Positions 6,533 through 17,457 of a stretch of DNA of 64,000 nucleotides are shown piece by piece. Each line of letters begins with the position of its first letter. The stretch's first letter is position 1. Location: contig JACPUT010000009.1 in NCBI GenBank assembly GCA_016192145.1, positions 124,001-188,000 of the forward strand. Reading direction: 5' to 3'. This DNA is from Acidobacteriota bacterium. Lineage in GTDB: Bacteria > Acidobacteriota > Holophagae > Holophagales > Holophagaceae. The position numbers and the translations under genes are program-made. The notes below the pieces were generated by a model. The model searched no databases. It worked only from the letters and a program-made list of their open reading frames with translations, and was not told where the DNA came from.

Positions 6533-9081
6533 GGCTTTTTTCTTTCCCCGGCCCTCAACGGCCACCGCTCCAGGATCGCCGGCAGCAGCCACTGCGTCAG
6601 CAGCAAGGCCAGCGCCACCCCCCCCAGGCAGGCGAGGCCGAGGCCCCGGAGACCCCGGTACCCGCTGAACACCAGGCCGCCGAAGCCGGCGAGGGTGGTG
6701 CCCGCGCAGACGGCGTTGACCCGGGCCACCTTGGCGGCGGCGTGGGCTTCGTGGCGGGCGCGGTGGAGCAGGTTGAAGGCGGTGTCCACGCTGACGCCCA
6801 GGGCGATGGGCACGGCCATGAGGCTGAGGAAGGTGAGGGGCTCGCCCGTGGCGCCGAGGATGCCCAGGGCGCCGGCCTGGCTGGCGAGGAGGGGCAGGAG
6901 GGCCAGCAGGGCGAAGCGCAGGGAGCGGCCGAAGAGGGCGACGACGATGAGGATGCCCGCCAGCGTCAGAAGCACCGCCGACTGCACGCTCTGCCAGGCG
7001 ATGGCCTTCACGGCGCGGAAGAGGGGGCGGGTGCCCACGAGGCGGCCCCCGGCCTCCTCCACCTTCGGCCCCACCCGATCCTGCGCCGCCTCGTCCAGGC
7101 GCAGCGGGAGGTTGAGCACGCTGGGCGCGGGGGCGGTGGGCTTGCGGCCGAGGAAGGCGGCCTGGGGGGCCTCGGGCGGGTCCGCCTTGGGCAGGAGGGA
7201 TTGCAGCGCCAGCACGGGTTGGGCGGGATCCGAGGCCGCGAGGCCCAGGGCCTGCAACGGTCGCTCCAACCCCGCGGGATCCAGGCCGGCCTTGGCGGCG
7301 GCCTCCAGCACGGAGCGCCGCCAGGTGTCGCTGGCCAGGGCGAGCCGCAATTCCGCGGAGGGCAGCTGCCAATCGGGGATGGGGAGGCCCTCGGAGCGGA
7401 GCAGCGGGGCGATGCGGTTCCAGCGGGCGGGGAGCTGGTCGGGGTGTTCGAGGGTGAGCTGCAAGGCGAGGGGCTGAAGGCTGGCGCCCAGCACCTTCGC
7501 CAGGCGTTCCTGCAGGGCCAGGGCGGGATTGCCGGAGGCGCGGAAGCGGCGGAGATCCTCCTCCCATCTCACGCGGGGCAGGAGCAGCAGGGCCAGGGCG
7601 AACACGGCCAGGGCCACCTTGGGTTTCCAGGGGGCCTTGCGCACTTTCACGGCCGGTTCCGCCTTGCGGGCGAAGGGGCCCCGCCCCCGGTCCAGCCACA
7701 ACAGGAGGGCCGGCAGGAGCAGGAAGGTCGCCCCGAGGCAGCAGAGCAGGCCCAGCCCCGTGGTGATGCCCAGATCCCGCAGGCCGGGGAAGGGCGTGAA
7801 GGCGAGGGAGGCGAAGGCGGCCACCACCGTGAGCGCGCCAGCCACCACCCCGGGGCCCGTGCCGAGCAGCATGCCCCGCAGGGCCCGCACCTTGGAGGAC
7901 CCCTTGTGCCGCTCCTCCACGTAGCGGCTGAAGAGGAGGATGCCCACGTCATCCCCGACCCCCAGCAGCACGGCCCCAAAGCCCGCCGCCATGAGGTTCA
8001 GGCGGCCCAGGGCCCAGCCCGTGGCGCCCAGGGCCCAGAGCATGCCCACCAGCAGCGGGGCCATCACGAATCCGTAGCCCGCCAGCGTTCGGAAGCCGAT
8101 CCAGTAGACGAGCCCCACGAGGATGAAGCTGAGCCCCAGGGAGAGCAGCACCTCATGGGTGAGGCGCTGGCTTTCGAAGACGGTGATGGCGTGGGCCCCC
8201 GTCACTTGGACGGCGAAGGGCCGATCCGTGCGCCAGGTGAGGGACTGCTCCATCTCCCGGAGGCTGCTGCGCGCGGGCATCACCGGCGGGGCCCCCTCGC
8301 CCAGCCAGCGCAGGGCCCGGAGCGTGCTGAGCGTGTCCGAGGTGGGGAAGGAGGCGACGACGGGCACGAGGACCATGCTCCCGTCCTTGCTTTCCAGGTA
8401 GCCGGTGCGCAGGCGCAGGGTGAAGGCGCGGGCCAGCTCCATGGCCTTCTCCATGCCCTCGCCGCCCTGGGGGGCGAGGCTGCGGAGGCCGAGGGGATCC
8501 AGCCGGGCCAGCGTGGCTTCCACGGGGCTGGGGGAGCCCAGGGCCCGGGCCGTGGCTTCCAGGCGGCGGCGGACTTCCCCGGGATCCCCGAGGGGCGCGA
8601 GGCGATCCCCCAGCCAGGCCGGGGCGAGGGCGTAGAGCGTTTCGGTGGCCGCGCGGCCCACGGCGGGGTCGCCATCCGGCAGGGCCCCCACGGCCAGCAG
8701 GGCGGGCCAGGGGGAGAGGCCCGGCTCGCTGGCCCTGGCCACGGGGCCCGCGAGGCGGCCCTCGGCGGCGAGGCCGTTGAGGGGCATCTGGCTGCGGTCC
8801 AGCAGGCGCTCCACGAGGCCTTCGGCCCAGGCCCGGCGCGCGTCCAGATCCTGCTCCGCGCCCTCCGCCACCAACCAGAGGATCTCCTGCTGGCCGACCC
8901 CCGCCTCGAGGTTGGCGCGCACGGCGGGATGATCCACCGGGAGCACGCTGAGCAGGTCCAACTGCCGCTGCACCTGCCGCACGCCGAGGCCCAGGCCCAC
9001 GGAGAGCAGGGCCACCGCCACCCACAGGCTCAGGGGGCGTCGGAGGTGGAAGCGCAGGAGCGCGCGAAGGAGCTTGTTCAT
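6514..9081 (-). CDS. MMPL/RND-superfamily transporter (HpnN-like)
   Basis: This is an inner-membrane protein of about 855 residues with the RND/MMPL architecture. One N-terminal TM (LSLWVAVALLSVGLGLG) is followed by a large periplasmic domain, a bundle of TMs (VLLSLGLSFILVGLVYWIGF onward) carrying LLGVGDDVGILLFSRYVEE, then a second periplasmic domain and a second TM bundle with VPIALGVSVDTAFNLLHRA. Such proteins export lipids or hopanoids; the cargo here is unknown. ATG 9081 gives a natural N-terminus, and a TTG lies 15 nt upstream. The C-terminal residues (KKPTSDEQ) are encoded inside an inverted-repeat arm. It follows the ATPase gene by 18 nt, so co-transcription is likely. Confidence 0.88.
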   Translation of the reverse strand: MNKLLRALLRFHLRRPLSLWVAVALLSVGLGLGVRQVQRQLDLLSVLPVDHPAVRANLEAGVGQQEILWLVAEGAEQDLDARRAWAEGLVERLLDRSQMPLNGLAAEGRLAGPVARASEPGLSPWPALLAVGALPDGDPAVGRAATETLYALAPAWLGDRLAPLGDPGEVRRRLEATARALGSPSPVEATLARLDPLGLRSLAPQGGEGMEKAMELARAFTLRLRTGYLESKDGSMVLVPVVASFPTSDTLSTLRALRWLGEGAPPVMPARSSLREMEQSLTWRTDRPFAVQVTGAHAITVFESQRLTHEVLLSLGLSFILVGLVYWIGFRTLAGYGFVMAPLLVGMLWALGATGWALGRLNLMAAGFGAVLLGVGDDVGILLFSRYVEERHKGSSKVRALRGMLLGTGPGVVAGALTVVAAFASLAFTPFPGLRDLGITTGLGLLCCLGATFLLLPALLLWLDRGRGPFARKAEPAVKVRKAPWKPKVALAVFALALLLLPRVRWEEDLRRFRASGNPALALQERLAKVLGASLQPLALQLTLEHPDQLPARWNRIAPLLRSEGLPIPDWQLPSAELRLALASDTWRRSVLEAAAKAGLDPAGLERPLQALGLAASDPAQPVLALQSLLPKADPPEAPQAAFLGRKPTAPAPSVLNLPLRLDEAAQDRVGPKVEEAGGRLVGTRPLFRAVKAIAWQSVQSAVLLTLAGILIVVALFGRSLRFALLALLPLLASQAGALGILGATGEPLTFLSLMAVPIALGVSVDTAFNLLHRARHEAHAAAKVARVNAVCAGTTLAGFGGLVFSGYRGLRGLGLACLGGVALALLLTQWLLPAILERWPLRAGERKKPTSDEQ

Positions 9082-9099
9082 CAAATTGGGGCGCAAGCC

Positions 9100-9981
9100 C
9101 TATAGCCGGTCCAGCCACCAGGCCAGGGCGGGGATCATCTCCACCCGGTCGGCCCCCTCCAGCCGCTTGAGCAGGCTGGCGTCGCCCAGCCGGGCGAAGG
9201 CGTAGTTGTCGCGCTGGGCCAGCGACTCGGGGTGGGGCACGGAGGTTAGGAGGGTGGGCAGTCCCTCGTGGTACCGGTGCGTGAGCAGCTCCGCGAAGGC
9301 CGAGGCCACCCGGGAATCCGGATCGAGGCAATCCCACTCGTCGAGCAGCAGCAGGGGCTGGTTCTTCAGGGGATCCAGGAGGTCCCGCACGCTCATGAAG
9401 TCCTGGTTCTGCCAGGAGCGCGTGTCGAAATAGGTGTTCTTCACCTGCTGGGAGAGGGTGCGCACGGAGACGAAGCGGCCGGCCTGCCCCGTGCGCTCGC
9501 CCCAGGCCTTCAGGGCCGCCGCCGCGAGGGTGGTCTTCCCGCTCTGCACGGGGCCGTGGATCCACCAGAGCTCCCAGCCGCCCCGGAAGCGGTGGCGCCC
9601 CTTGGTGGCCCAGACGTGGAGATCCTCGGCGCCCAAGGGGCGGATGCCGTGCTCCAGGTTCTTCTCCGCGGCCGCGAGCAGGCGCTCGAGACGCTCCCGC
9701 TGGGGCAGCTCGCCCGTGAGCTCCGCCGGGGAGGCGAGGGCCGCCTTCAGCTCCTCCATGCCGCTGAGGATGCGGTTCACCTGGCCCGTCGCGTATTCCT
9801 TGCTCCACCACTTCCAGAAGGCCGTGAAGGAGGTCTCCCGATAGCGGGTGGGCAACTGCAGGGTGGCCAGCTCCGGCCGGGCGTCCCGCGTGCAGGCGCA
9901 GATCCGGGCGGGGCGCATGGGGTCGGGATCCAGGAGGAAGCCCGAGCCCTGGCAGTGGGGGCAGTCTGGCCGGCCTCTCAT
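9100..9981 (-). CDS. DnaC/IstB-like AAA+ ATPase with N-terminal zinc motif
   Basis: This protein of about 293 residues has an N-terminal Cys cluster (CPHCQGSGF ... CACT), a helical linker and a P-loop ATPase core. Walker A is GPVQSGKTT and Walker B is LLLLDEWD, followed by the sensor-like TLLTSVPHPESLAQRD. This is the layout of the primosomal DnaC/DnaI and IstB helper ATPases, so helicase loading is a reasonable guess. No dnaB or transposase adjoins it. ATG 9981 is preceded by AGGAGG at good spacing. That AGGAGG sits in the loop of a perfect 8-bp hairpin. Confidence 0.8.
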   Translation of the reverse strand: MRGRPDCPHCQGSGFLLDPDPMRPARICACTRDARPELATLQLPTRYRETSFTAFWKWWSKEYATGQVNRILSGMEELKAALASPAELTGELPQRERLERLLAAAEKNLEHGIRPLGAEDLHVWATKGRHRFRGGWELWWIHGPVQSGKTTLAAAALKAWGERTGQAGRFVSVRTLSQQVKNTYFDTRSWQNQDFMSVRDLLDPLKNQPLLLLDEWDCLDPDSRVASAFAELLTHRYHEGLPTLLTSVPHPESLAQRDNYAFARLGDASLLKRLEGADRVEMIPALAWWLDRL

Positions 9982-10001
9982 GGCGCACCTCCTGTGCGCC
10001 A
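9981..10001 (-). promoter_or_regulatory. Hairpin with the Shine-Dalgarno sequence in its loop
   Basis: Read on the minus strand, TGGCGCAC-AGGAG-GTGCGCCA forms a perfect 8-bp stem. Its loop is the AGGAG ribosome binding site, and its last base is the A of the ATPase start codon. Such an arrangement could restrict initiation on the DnaC-like ATPase mRNA. The structure is seen in the sequence; regulation is inferred. Confidence 0.5.
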
Positions 10002-10051
10002 CCCCTTCGGGGTCGAACTGCGTTCGATGGCTTTCCGCTCCTGCTCCATGC

Positions 10052-10915
10052 TCATTCCCGGGTGCCGCGCAGGAACTGGCCGAGCACCTCCCGGCGGCGC
10101 TCGCGGATGCGGGCGAAGGCCCGCTCCTCCAGCTGCCGCACCCGCTCGCGGGAGATGGGGGGATCGAAGCTGCGGCCGATCTGCTCCAGCGTCATGGGCT
10201 CGAATTCGTGCAGCCCGAAGTGCTTGCAGATGATGAGCCGCTCCTTCTCGGAGAGGCTATCCAGCGAGGCTTCGATTTGAGTGTGGAAGGCCTCCTGATC
10301 CAGGGCCGCCATGGCGCTGGGCTCGACCTCCTGCTCGAGGCTGTCGCCCACGGTGAGATCCGTGTCGCCCAGGCCCTGTTCCGTGCTGACGGTGGTGGTG
10401 GTCTGCTGCAGCAGCTGGAGCCGCTCCACCTCCTCCTCGCTGAGGTTGGAGGAGAGCGCGATCTCCAGCAGGTGGGGCGGGCGCCCCAGCTCCTGGGTGA
10501 GCTTTTGCGTGAGGCGGTTGAGCTGGACGAGGTGGCCCGCCACCTTCTGGGGCAGACGGATCTTGCTCCCGTGCTCGGCGAGCGCGTGGAAGATGCTCTG
10601 GCGCACCCACCAGGAGGCGTAGGTGAGGAACTTGTTCTCGCGGGTGGGATCGAAGCGCTTGGCGGCCTCGATGAGCCCCAGGTTGCCCTCGGAGATGAGG
10701 TCCAGCAGATCCAGGCCCATGCCCTCGAATTTGCGGGCCTCCTTCACCACGAAGCGGAGGTTGCCCTCCACGAGCTTCCGCAGGCCCTCGGGGTTGCGCT
10801 CGTCCTGCCACAGGTGGCCGTAGATCCGCTCCTCCGCCGCCGTCAGCAGGGGCAGGTGGCGGATCGAATCGAAGTACTTGTCGAGCGCGCGCTCTTCGAG
10901 ATGCCGGAGGGGCAA
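10052..10915 (-). CDS. RNA polymerase sigma-70 family factor (RpoD/RpoS-like, group 2)
   Basis: This 287-residue sigma factor has regions 1.2 to 4 and no long region 1.1. Region 1.2 begins DKYFDSIRHLPLLTAAEE. Region 2 includes VEGNLRFVVKEARKFEG, LDLISEGNLGLIEAAKRFDP and FLTYASWWVRQSIFHALAE. Region 3 is LPQKVAGHLVQLNRLTQKL. Region 4 has RLIICKHFGL and the helix-turn-helix TLEQIGRSF...SRERVRQLEERAF. The size fits a stationary-phase or alternative sigma rather than the housekeeping factor. No ATG or GTG is available; the only start in frame is TTG 10915 with no good ribosome binding site, so the exact N-terminus is uncertain. Confidence 0.88.
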   Translation of the reverse strand: MPLRHLEERALDKYFDSIRHLPLLTAAEERIYGHLWQDERNPEGLRKLVEGNLRFVVKEARKFEGMGLDLLDLISEGNLGLIEAAKRFDPTRENKFLTYASWWVRQSIFHALAEHGSKIRLPQKVAGHLVQLNRLTQKLTQELGRPPHLLEIALSSNLSEEEVERLQLLQQTTTTVSTEQGLGDTDLTVGDSLEQEVEPSAMAALDQEAFHTQIEASLDSLSEKERLIICKHFGLHEFEPMTLEQIGRSFDPPISRERVRQLEERAFARIRERRREVLGQFLRGTRE

Positions 10916-10955
10916 GGGGTCACCATGGAGGAAGGGTCAGCATAGCAAGGGGAAG

Positions 10956-11047
10956 AGTCCTTGGTCCTTGGTCCTTAGCTGGCGCCGACCCATAGGCTGG
11001 CCTCACAGAGTGGGTCGAGACCAGCCAAGGACTAGGGACTAAGGACT
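10956..11047. repeat. Long inverted repeat with tandem TCCTTRG units and CGACCCA/TGGGTCG core
   Basis: The left arm 10956-10982 is three copies of a TCCTTGG/TCCTTAG unit ending in CTGG. The right arm 11021-11047 pairs with it at about 23 of 27 positions. The interior holds GGCGCCGACCCA and, 18 nt on, TGGGTCG, giving an inner 7-bp stem (10986-10992 with 11011-11017). It lies between hspR and the sigma-factor gene, both leftward. The core motif recurs near 22937, 32269 and 58391. Confidence 0.85.
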
Positions 11048-11058
11048 ATTTCGCCCCA

Positions 11059-11430
11059 TCACCGCTTGCGCAACCCCTGGGGCGGCAGCTTGACGAGGCC
11101 CGTCCCCGAGGGTCGGGGGAGGTTGGTGAGGCCGTGGGCTTCCATGATGGCGACCAGTCGCTCCAGATCCACCTGCATCTGGTTGAGGCGCTCGCGCAGG
11201 GTGAGCACCACCTCCACCCCCGCCAGGTTCACGCCCAGATCCCGGGTGAGGTTCAGGATGAACTCGAGGCGCTCCAAATCCTCATCGCTGTAGAGGCGGG
11301 TCTTGCCCTCGGTGCGCGAGGGCGCCAGCAGGCCTTCGCGCTCATACATGCGGAGGGTCTGAGGGTGCACGTTGTAGCGAGTGCTGACGACGCCGATCAT
11401 GTAGGCGCCCATGCGGGGGTCCTTAGCCAT
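11059..11430 (-). CDS. hspR: HspR, MerR-family heat-shock repressor
   Basis: This 123-residue MerR-type regulator has [26 protein letters not shown]-type recognition helices at residues 11-36, then [15 protein letters not shown] and a coiled-coil dimerisation helix. Sequence and position match HspR, which binds HAIR operators and represses dnaK operons. The chosen ATG follows GGGAGGAACC and overlaps the dnaJ stop by 8 nt, so hspR is translated with dnaJ. This gives a feedback loop in which DnaK is usually the co-repressor. I could not find a convincing full HAIR site near dnaK or dnaJ. Confidence 0.9.
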   Translation of the reverse strand: MAKDPRMGAYMIGVVSTRYNVHPQTLRMYEREGLLAPSRTEGKTRLYSDEDLERLEFILNLTRDLGVNLAGVEVVLTLRERLNQMQVDLERLVAIMEAHGLTNLPRPSGTGLVKLPPQGLRKR

Positions 11431-12499
11431 GGTTCCTCCCGCGCTGTTGCCGGAGGGCGGCATCGTTCAACTCACCCAGCTCACGGAGCAATTCCTTGCT
11501 GCGCTCATCCTGGATCTGGGGAGTGACGATCACCACCTCCGCGTAGAGATCCCCACGTTGATCGCTCCTCGGGATGGGCATGCCCTGGCCCTTGATGCGG
11601 AGTTTGGTGCCCGCCTGGACGCCCGGCGGAACCTTCAGCGTGGCCTGGCCATCGGGGGTGGGCACGTCCACCTTGGCCCCCAGGGCCGCCTCGCTGAAGG
11701 AGATGGGCATGGACAGGTGGAGGTTGGGGCCCTTGCGCTCGAAGCGGGCGTCGGGCTCCACGTTCACCTGTAGGTAGAGGTCGCCGGGCCCGCCGCCCCG
11801 ACGGCCGGCCTCGCCCTTGCCGCCCACGCGGAGCTTGGCGCCGTCCTCCACGCCGGGGGGGATCTGCACGGTGACGGTTTCCGTTTTCCCGTGACGGCCC
11901 GTGCCTCGGCAATCGGGACAGCTGGGCGCCACCTGCCCCCGGCCGCCGCACTCGTGGCAGGGCCGGGCGAAGCCGAGAATGCCGCCGCCGGTCTTGCCCT
12001 TGCCGCCGCAGGCGCGGCAGGTTTCCTTCTTGCGGTCCTGCTCGCCGGTGCCCCGGCAGCCCATGCAGGGTTCGCTGCGTTGGATGTTGAGGGTGAGCCG
12101 CTTGCCCTCGAAGGCGTCCTTGAAGGTGAGGCGCACGGCGTGGTGCAAATCCTCGCCCTTCTGGGGCCCGCTGCGGGATTGGCGGCCCCCGCCTCCCCCG
12201 AAGAGATCGCCGAAATCGAAGGCGAAGCCCCCCTGATCGAAGCCGCCCTGGAAGCCCGGGGGCACCTGCTGGCCGGGGCCGGCCGGATCGCCGTAGGTGT
12301 CGTAGTTCTTCCGCTTCTCCGGATCCGAGAGCACGTCGTTGGCGACGCTCAGTTCCTTGAACTTGGCCTCGGCGGCGGCGTTGTTGGGATTCAGATCCGG
12401 GTGGTACTTCCGCGCCAGCTTCCGGTAGGCCTTCTTGACGTCCTCATCAGAGGCACTGCGAGGGACGCCCAGGGTCTTGTAGTAATCCGGATGGGACAT
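11423..12499 (-). CDS. dnaJ: Chaperone DnaJ
   Basis: This is a 358-residue type I DnaJ. The J domain at about residues 5-70 carries HPD at 33-35. A Gly/Phe-rich stretch follows ([21 protein letters not shown]). Four zinc-finger repeats are present ([32 protein letters not shown]), then the two substrate-binding beta domains. It stimulates DnaK ATPase and presents clients. AGGATGG precedes the ATG. It is followed by overlapping hspR and preceded by dnaK on the same strand across a 154-nt gap holding an inverted repeat. Confidence 0.97.
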   Translation of the reverse strand: MSHPDYYKTLGVPRSASDEDVKKAYRKLARKYHPDLNPNNAAAEAKFKELSVANDVLSDPEKRKNYDTYGDPAGPGQQVPPGFQGGFDQGGFAFDFGDLFGGGGGRQSRSGPQKGEDLHHAVRLTFKDAFEGKRLTLNIQRSEPCMGCRGTGEQDRKKETCRACGGKGKTGGGILGFARPCHECGGRGQVAPSCPDCRGTGRHGKTETVTVQIPPGVEDGAKLRVGGKGEAGRRGGGPGDLYLQVNVEPDARFERKGPNLHLSMPISFSEAALGAKVDVPTPDGQATLKVPPGVQAGTKLRIKGQGMPIPRSDQRGDLYAEVVIVTPQIQDERSKELLRELGELNDAALRQQRGRNHG

Positions 12500-12566
12500 G
12501 GAACCATCCTAACTTGATCTGCGCCGGGAACACTCAGATTGAGGGAGGGCTCTCTAATCTTGAACT

Positions 12567-12636
12567 GAAGCCACGAAGGGACACGAAGGAGCACGAATCA
12601 AAATCTTCGTGCTGATTCGTGTCCCTTCGTGGCTTC
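12567..12636. repeat. Long inverted repeat with CACGAAGG units, between dnaK and dnaJ
   Basis: The left arm 12567-12598 reads GAAGCCACGAAGGGACACGA followed by AGGAGCACGAAT. The right arm 12605-12636 is nearly its complement, ending CCCTTCGTGGCTTC. The loop is only about 6 nt. The arms consist of 9-10-nt CACGAAGGGA-like tandem units. Transcribed, it would form a very stable hairpin just after dnaK and could attenuate read-through into dnaJ. Confidence 0.85.
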
Positions 12637-12653
12637 TATGAAGTTCGCTGCGG

Positions 12654-14546
<1,893 letters not shown>

Positions 14547-14598
14547 GGGGGTCCTCCTTGATCGGGTTCGGGTCCGGGGCAGGGCCCCGCGAAACTCA

Positions 14599-14627
14599 AA
14601 CCTAGGACATGCCCAGGGGACTGTCAA
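14599..14627 (-). promoter_or_regulatory. Sigma-70 type promoter of dnaK
   Basis: On the minus strand, TTGACA (14627-14622) is separated by exactly 17 nt from TAGGTT (14604-14599), about 50 nt before the dnaK start. A TTGAGT half-site resembling half of a HAIR operator overlaps the region just downstream (near 14598-14593), but no matching second half is visible. Confidence 0.6.
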
Positions 14628-14700
14628 CAATATCTACAATAATGCACTCATATTTTTTTAGCCGCTTGCGCGCGCTTCCCAGATCAACCAACCTGATTTC

Positions 14701-14880
14701 ATGGTCTTGCGCCCCTGCCCCACCTGTCGCACCCCCACCTCCTGGGAGGGCAACCCCTGGAAGCCCTTCTGTTCCGAGCGCTGCAAGACCCGGGACCTCG
14801 GGGCCTGGGCCTCGGAGAGTTACCGTCTGGAGGCCAAGCCCGAGGAGGGAGACGACGAAGGCTGGACCGACGAGTCCTGA
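14701..14880 (+). CDS. yacG: YacG-family DNA gyrase inhibitor / zinc-binding protein
   Basis: This is a 59-residue protein starting [15 protein letters not shown] and containing [21 protein letters not shown], which is the YacG signature: CxxC...CxxxC zinc site followed by the DLGxWA motif. In E. coli YacG binds GyrB and inhibits gyrase; here the role is by homology. The C-terminus is acidic ([12 protein letters not shown]). It stands 46 nt before leuS on the same strand. The upstream spacer is AT-rich, and the dnaK promoter diverges from it. Confidence 0.9.
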   Translation: MVLRPCPTCRTPTSWEGNPWKPFCSERCKTRDLGAWASESYRLEAKPEEGDDEGWTDES

Positions 14881-14926
14881 ACCCGGCTCCGTCCTATAAG
14901 CTGGAAGGTTCACCGGAGTTTTCGCG

Positions 14927-17353
14927 ATGTCCTTCGATCCCCTCCAGCAGGAATCCCAGACCCAGGCCCGCTGGGCCGCCGAGGCCGCCTTCCGCACGCC
15001 CCGCGCCGCGGAGCTGAAGGACGCGACGAAGACCTTCTACATGCTCGTGATGCTGCCCTATCCCTCGGGCCGCATCCACATGGGCCACGTGCGCAACTAC
15101 ACCCTGGGCGATATCGTGGCGCGCTTCCGCCGCATGCGCGGCTTCGAGGTCATGCACCCCTTGGGCTGGGACAGCTTCGGCCTGCCCGCGGAAAACGCGG
15201 CCATCAAGCACGGCATCCACCCCGCCATCTGGACCCGCCAGAACATCCTCGATATGAAGGCGCAGATCCAGAAGCTGGGCATCAGCTACGACTGGGAGCG
15301 GGAGGTCGCCTCCTTCACCCCCGAGTACTACAAATGGAACCAGTGGTTCTTCCTCCAGATGTGGAAGCGCGGCGACGTGATCCGCCAGCTCCGCAACGTG
15401 AACTGGTGCGAGGCCCTCGGCACCGTGCTCGCCAACGAGCAGGTGGTGGACGGCAAGGACGAGCGCACGGGCCACCCCGTGGTGCAGAAGCCACTGGAGC
15501 AGTACTTCTTCCAGACGACGAAGTACGCCGATGAACTGCTGAAGGAACTGGATGGCCTGGACTGGCCCGACAACGTGAAGGTCATGCAGCGCCACTGGAT
15601 CGGTAAGTCCGTGGGGGCCCGCGTGCGCTTCGCGCTCGCGGGGGGCGAAGAGATCGAGGTCTTCACGACGAGGTTGGACACCCTGTTTGGCGTGAGCTTC
15701 ATGGCGCTGTCGACGGAGCATCCCGTCATCGAGGCTGCCGCTGCCAAGGATCCCGCCCTCAAGGCCTTCTGCGATGAGATCGCCGCCCAGGACCGCGACG
15801 AGCGCCTGAAGAGCGACGTCAAACTGGGCCACCGCAGCGCGATCACGGCCATCCACCCCTTCACGGGGGAGGCCGTGCCCGTGTTCGCCGCCAACTACGT
15901 GCTCATGGACTACGGCACCGGCGCCGTCATGGGCGTGCCCGGCCACGATGAGCGCGACCACGAGTTCGCCACCAAGTACGGCCTGCCCATTCCTAAGGTC
16001 ATCGAGTCCGCGGATCCCTGGGAACCCGGCGTCCTCGTGAACTCGGGCGCATTCACGGGTCTCAGCAGCGAAGCCGCCGTGGACGCCATGGTCGCCAAGC
16101 TCGGAGGCCGCGCCACCAAGGCCACCACTTTCAAGCTCAAGGACTGGGGCCTCTCCCGCCAGCGCTACTGGGGCACACCCATCCCCACCGTGCACTGCGA
16201 CGCCTGTGGTGTCGTGCCCGAGAAGGAGGAGAACCTCCCCATCCGCCTGCCCGAGGACGTGGCCTTCACGGGAACGGGCCCCTCGCCCCTCACGACGAAC
16301 AAGGGCTTCCTGGAGTGCGCCTGCCCGGCCTGCGGCCAGCCCGCGCGCCGCGAAACGGACACCATGGACACCTTCGTGGACAGCAGCTGGTACTGGTACC
16401 GCTACCTGGACCCCAAGAACGACCAGCTCCCCTTCGCCAAGGCCGAGGCGGATGCCTACGGCCCCGTGGACCTCTATGTGGGTGGCATCGAGCACGCCAC
16501 CATGCACCTCATCTATGCGCGCTACTTCCACAAGGTGCTGCGCGACTTGGGCATGGTCTCGGGCGACGAGCCCTTCACCAAGCTCATCTGCCAGGGCATG
16601 GTGCTGAAGGACGGCTCCAAGATGTCCAAGAGCAAGGGCAACATCGTGGACCCGGATGAGGTGCTGGCCCGCTACGGCGCCGACGCCACCCGCCTCTTCA
16701 TGACCTTCGCCGCCCCCATCGAGAAGGAACTGGATTGGACGGGCTTCGAGGGCATCGAGGGCGCCACCCGCTTCCTCAAGCGCGTGGCCCGCCTCGTGGA
16801 CGACCACACGCCCACGGCCGCGGCCCTGCCCGCCAAGGACGCCCTTGCCGCCGAGGAAAAGGCGCTGCTCGTGAAGTTGCACCAGTCCCTGCGCCGCATC
16901 ACCGATGACCTGGAGAAGCGCTACAGCTTCAACACCGTCGTCAGCGGCCTCATGGAGCTGCTCAATGCCGTCGCCGATCTGCCCGCCGCCGCCCCCCACC
17001 GCGCCGCCGTGATGCAGCACACCCTGGAGCGCTTCGTCCTCGCCCTCAGCCCCCTGGCCCCCCACTACGCCGAAGTGGCCTGGGCCCAACTCGGGAAGTC
17101 CGGCCTCTGCATGAAGGCCGCCTGGCCCGAGGCAGACGCCACCTACCTGGCGGCCGACGAGGTCACCGTCGTGGTGCAGGTGAATGGCAAGGTGCGCGGC
17201 CGCGTCACCCTTCCCGCCAGCGCCACCGAGGAGGACCGCAAGGCCGCCGCCCTGGCCTGCGAGGAGGCCCAGCCCCACCTGGCGGGCAAGGAACTGGTGA
17301 AGGTGGTCGTGCCCCCGGGCGGCAAGCTCGTCAGCCTGGTGGTAAGGCCGTAG
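14927..17353 (+). CDS. leuS: Leucyl-tRNA synthetase
   Basis: This is an 808-residue class I synthetase that charges tRNA-Leu. The HIGH-type motif is PYPSGRIHMGHVRNYTLGD near residue 44. The editing domain includes TRLDTLFGVSFMALSTEHP and YGTGAVMGVPGHDERDHEF. A CDAC...CPAC zinc-ribbon-like insertion follows, then the catalytic KMSKSKGN and the anticodon-binding C-terminus ending in VQVNGKVRGRV. Length is normal for bacteria. A TATAAG sits 27 nt before the ATG and may be a -10 box. Confidence 0.98.
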   Translation: MSFDPLQQESQTQARWAAEAAFRTPRAAELKDATKTFYMLVMLPYPSGRIHMGHVRNYTLGDIVARFRRMRGFEVMHPLGWDSFGLPAENAAIKHGIHPAIWTRQNILDMKAQIQKLGISYDWEREVASFTPEYYKWNQWFFLQMWKRGDVIRQLRNVNWCEALGTVLANEQVVDGKDERTGHPVVQKPLEQYFFQTTKYADELLKELDGLDWPDNVKVMQRHWIGKSVGARVRFALAGGEEIEVFTTRLDTLFGVSFMALSTEHPVIEAAAAKDPALKAFCDEIAAQDRDERLKSDVKLGHRSAITAIHPFTGEAVPVFAANYVLMDYGTGAVMGVPGHDERDHEFATKYGLPIPKVIESADPWEPGVLVNSGAFTGLSSEAAVDAMVAKLGGRATKATTFKLKDWGLSRQRYWGTPIPTVHCDACGVVPEKEENLPIRLPEDVAFTGTGPSPLTTNKGFLECACPACGQPARRETDTMDTFVDSSWYWYRYLDPKNDQLPFAKAEADAYGPVDLYVGGIEHATMHLIYARYFHKVLRDLGMVSGDEPFTKLICQGMVLKDGSKMSKSKGNIVDPDEVLARYGADATRLFMTFAAPIEKELDWTGFEGIEGATRFLKRVARLVDDHTPTAAALPAKDALAAEEKALLVKLHQSLRRITDDLEKRYSFNTVVSGLMELLNAVADLPAAAPHRAAVMQHTLERFVLALSPLAPHYAEVAWAQLGKSGLCMKAAWPEADATYLAADEVTVVVQVNGKVRGRVTLPASATEEDRKAAALACEEAQPHLAGKELVKVVVPPGGKLVSLVVRP

Positions 17354-17425
17354 CAGGAGCGGAGGGCTACCGGCGCGAAGCGACAGCCCCTCCCCGATCG
17401 CAGGCCCCACCAGGGTCTGCTCCTG
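17354..17425 (+). other. Structured intergenic sequence after leuS
   Basis: CAGGAGC (17354-17360) pairs with GCTCCTG (17419-17425). Inside, GGAGGGCT can pair with AGCCCCTCC with one bulge, and GGCCC with GGGTC. Together these give a branched fold directly after the leuS stop. It could be a terminator-like or processed 3' structure. No T-run follows. Confidence 0.4.
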
Positions 17426-17457
17426 TGCTGCCCAGCAGCGCAGAGGGTGTAACCGGG

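Noticed and set aside
8153-9988. Long minus-strand frame covering the ATPase and part of the MMPL gene
   Set aside because: It is a Pro/Arg/Gly-rich low-complexity translation in a different frame from two well-supported genes.
14581-14660. CIRCE or HAIR operator upstream of dnaK
   Set aside because: Only half-sites (TTGAGT; GAGTGCATT) are seen; the second halves at the required spacing are missing.
14894-17410. Long open frames antisense to leuS and similarly to gyrB, lon, the PAS kinase, dnaK and the MMPL gene
   Set aside because: High GC depletes stops in antisense frames; these translations are rich in Gly, His, Ala and Arg without any domain, and the opposite frames are clear known genes.
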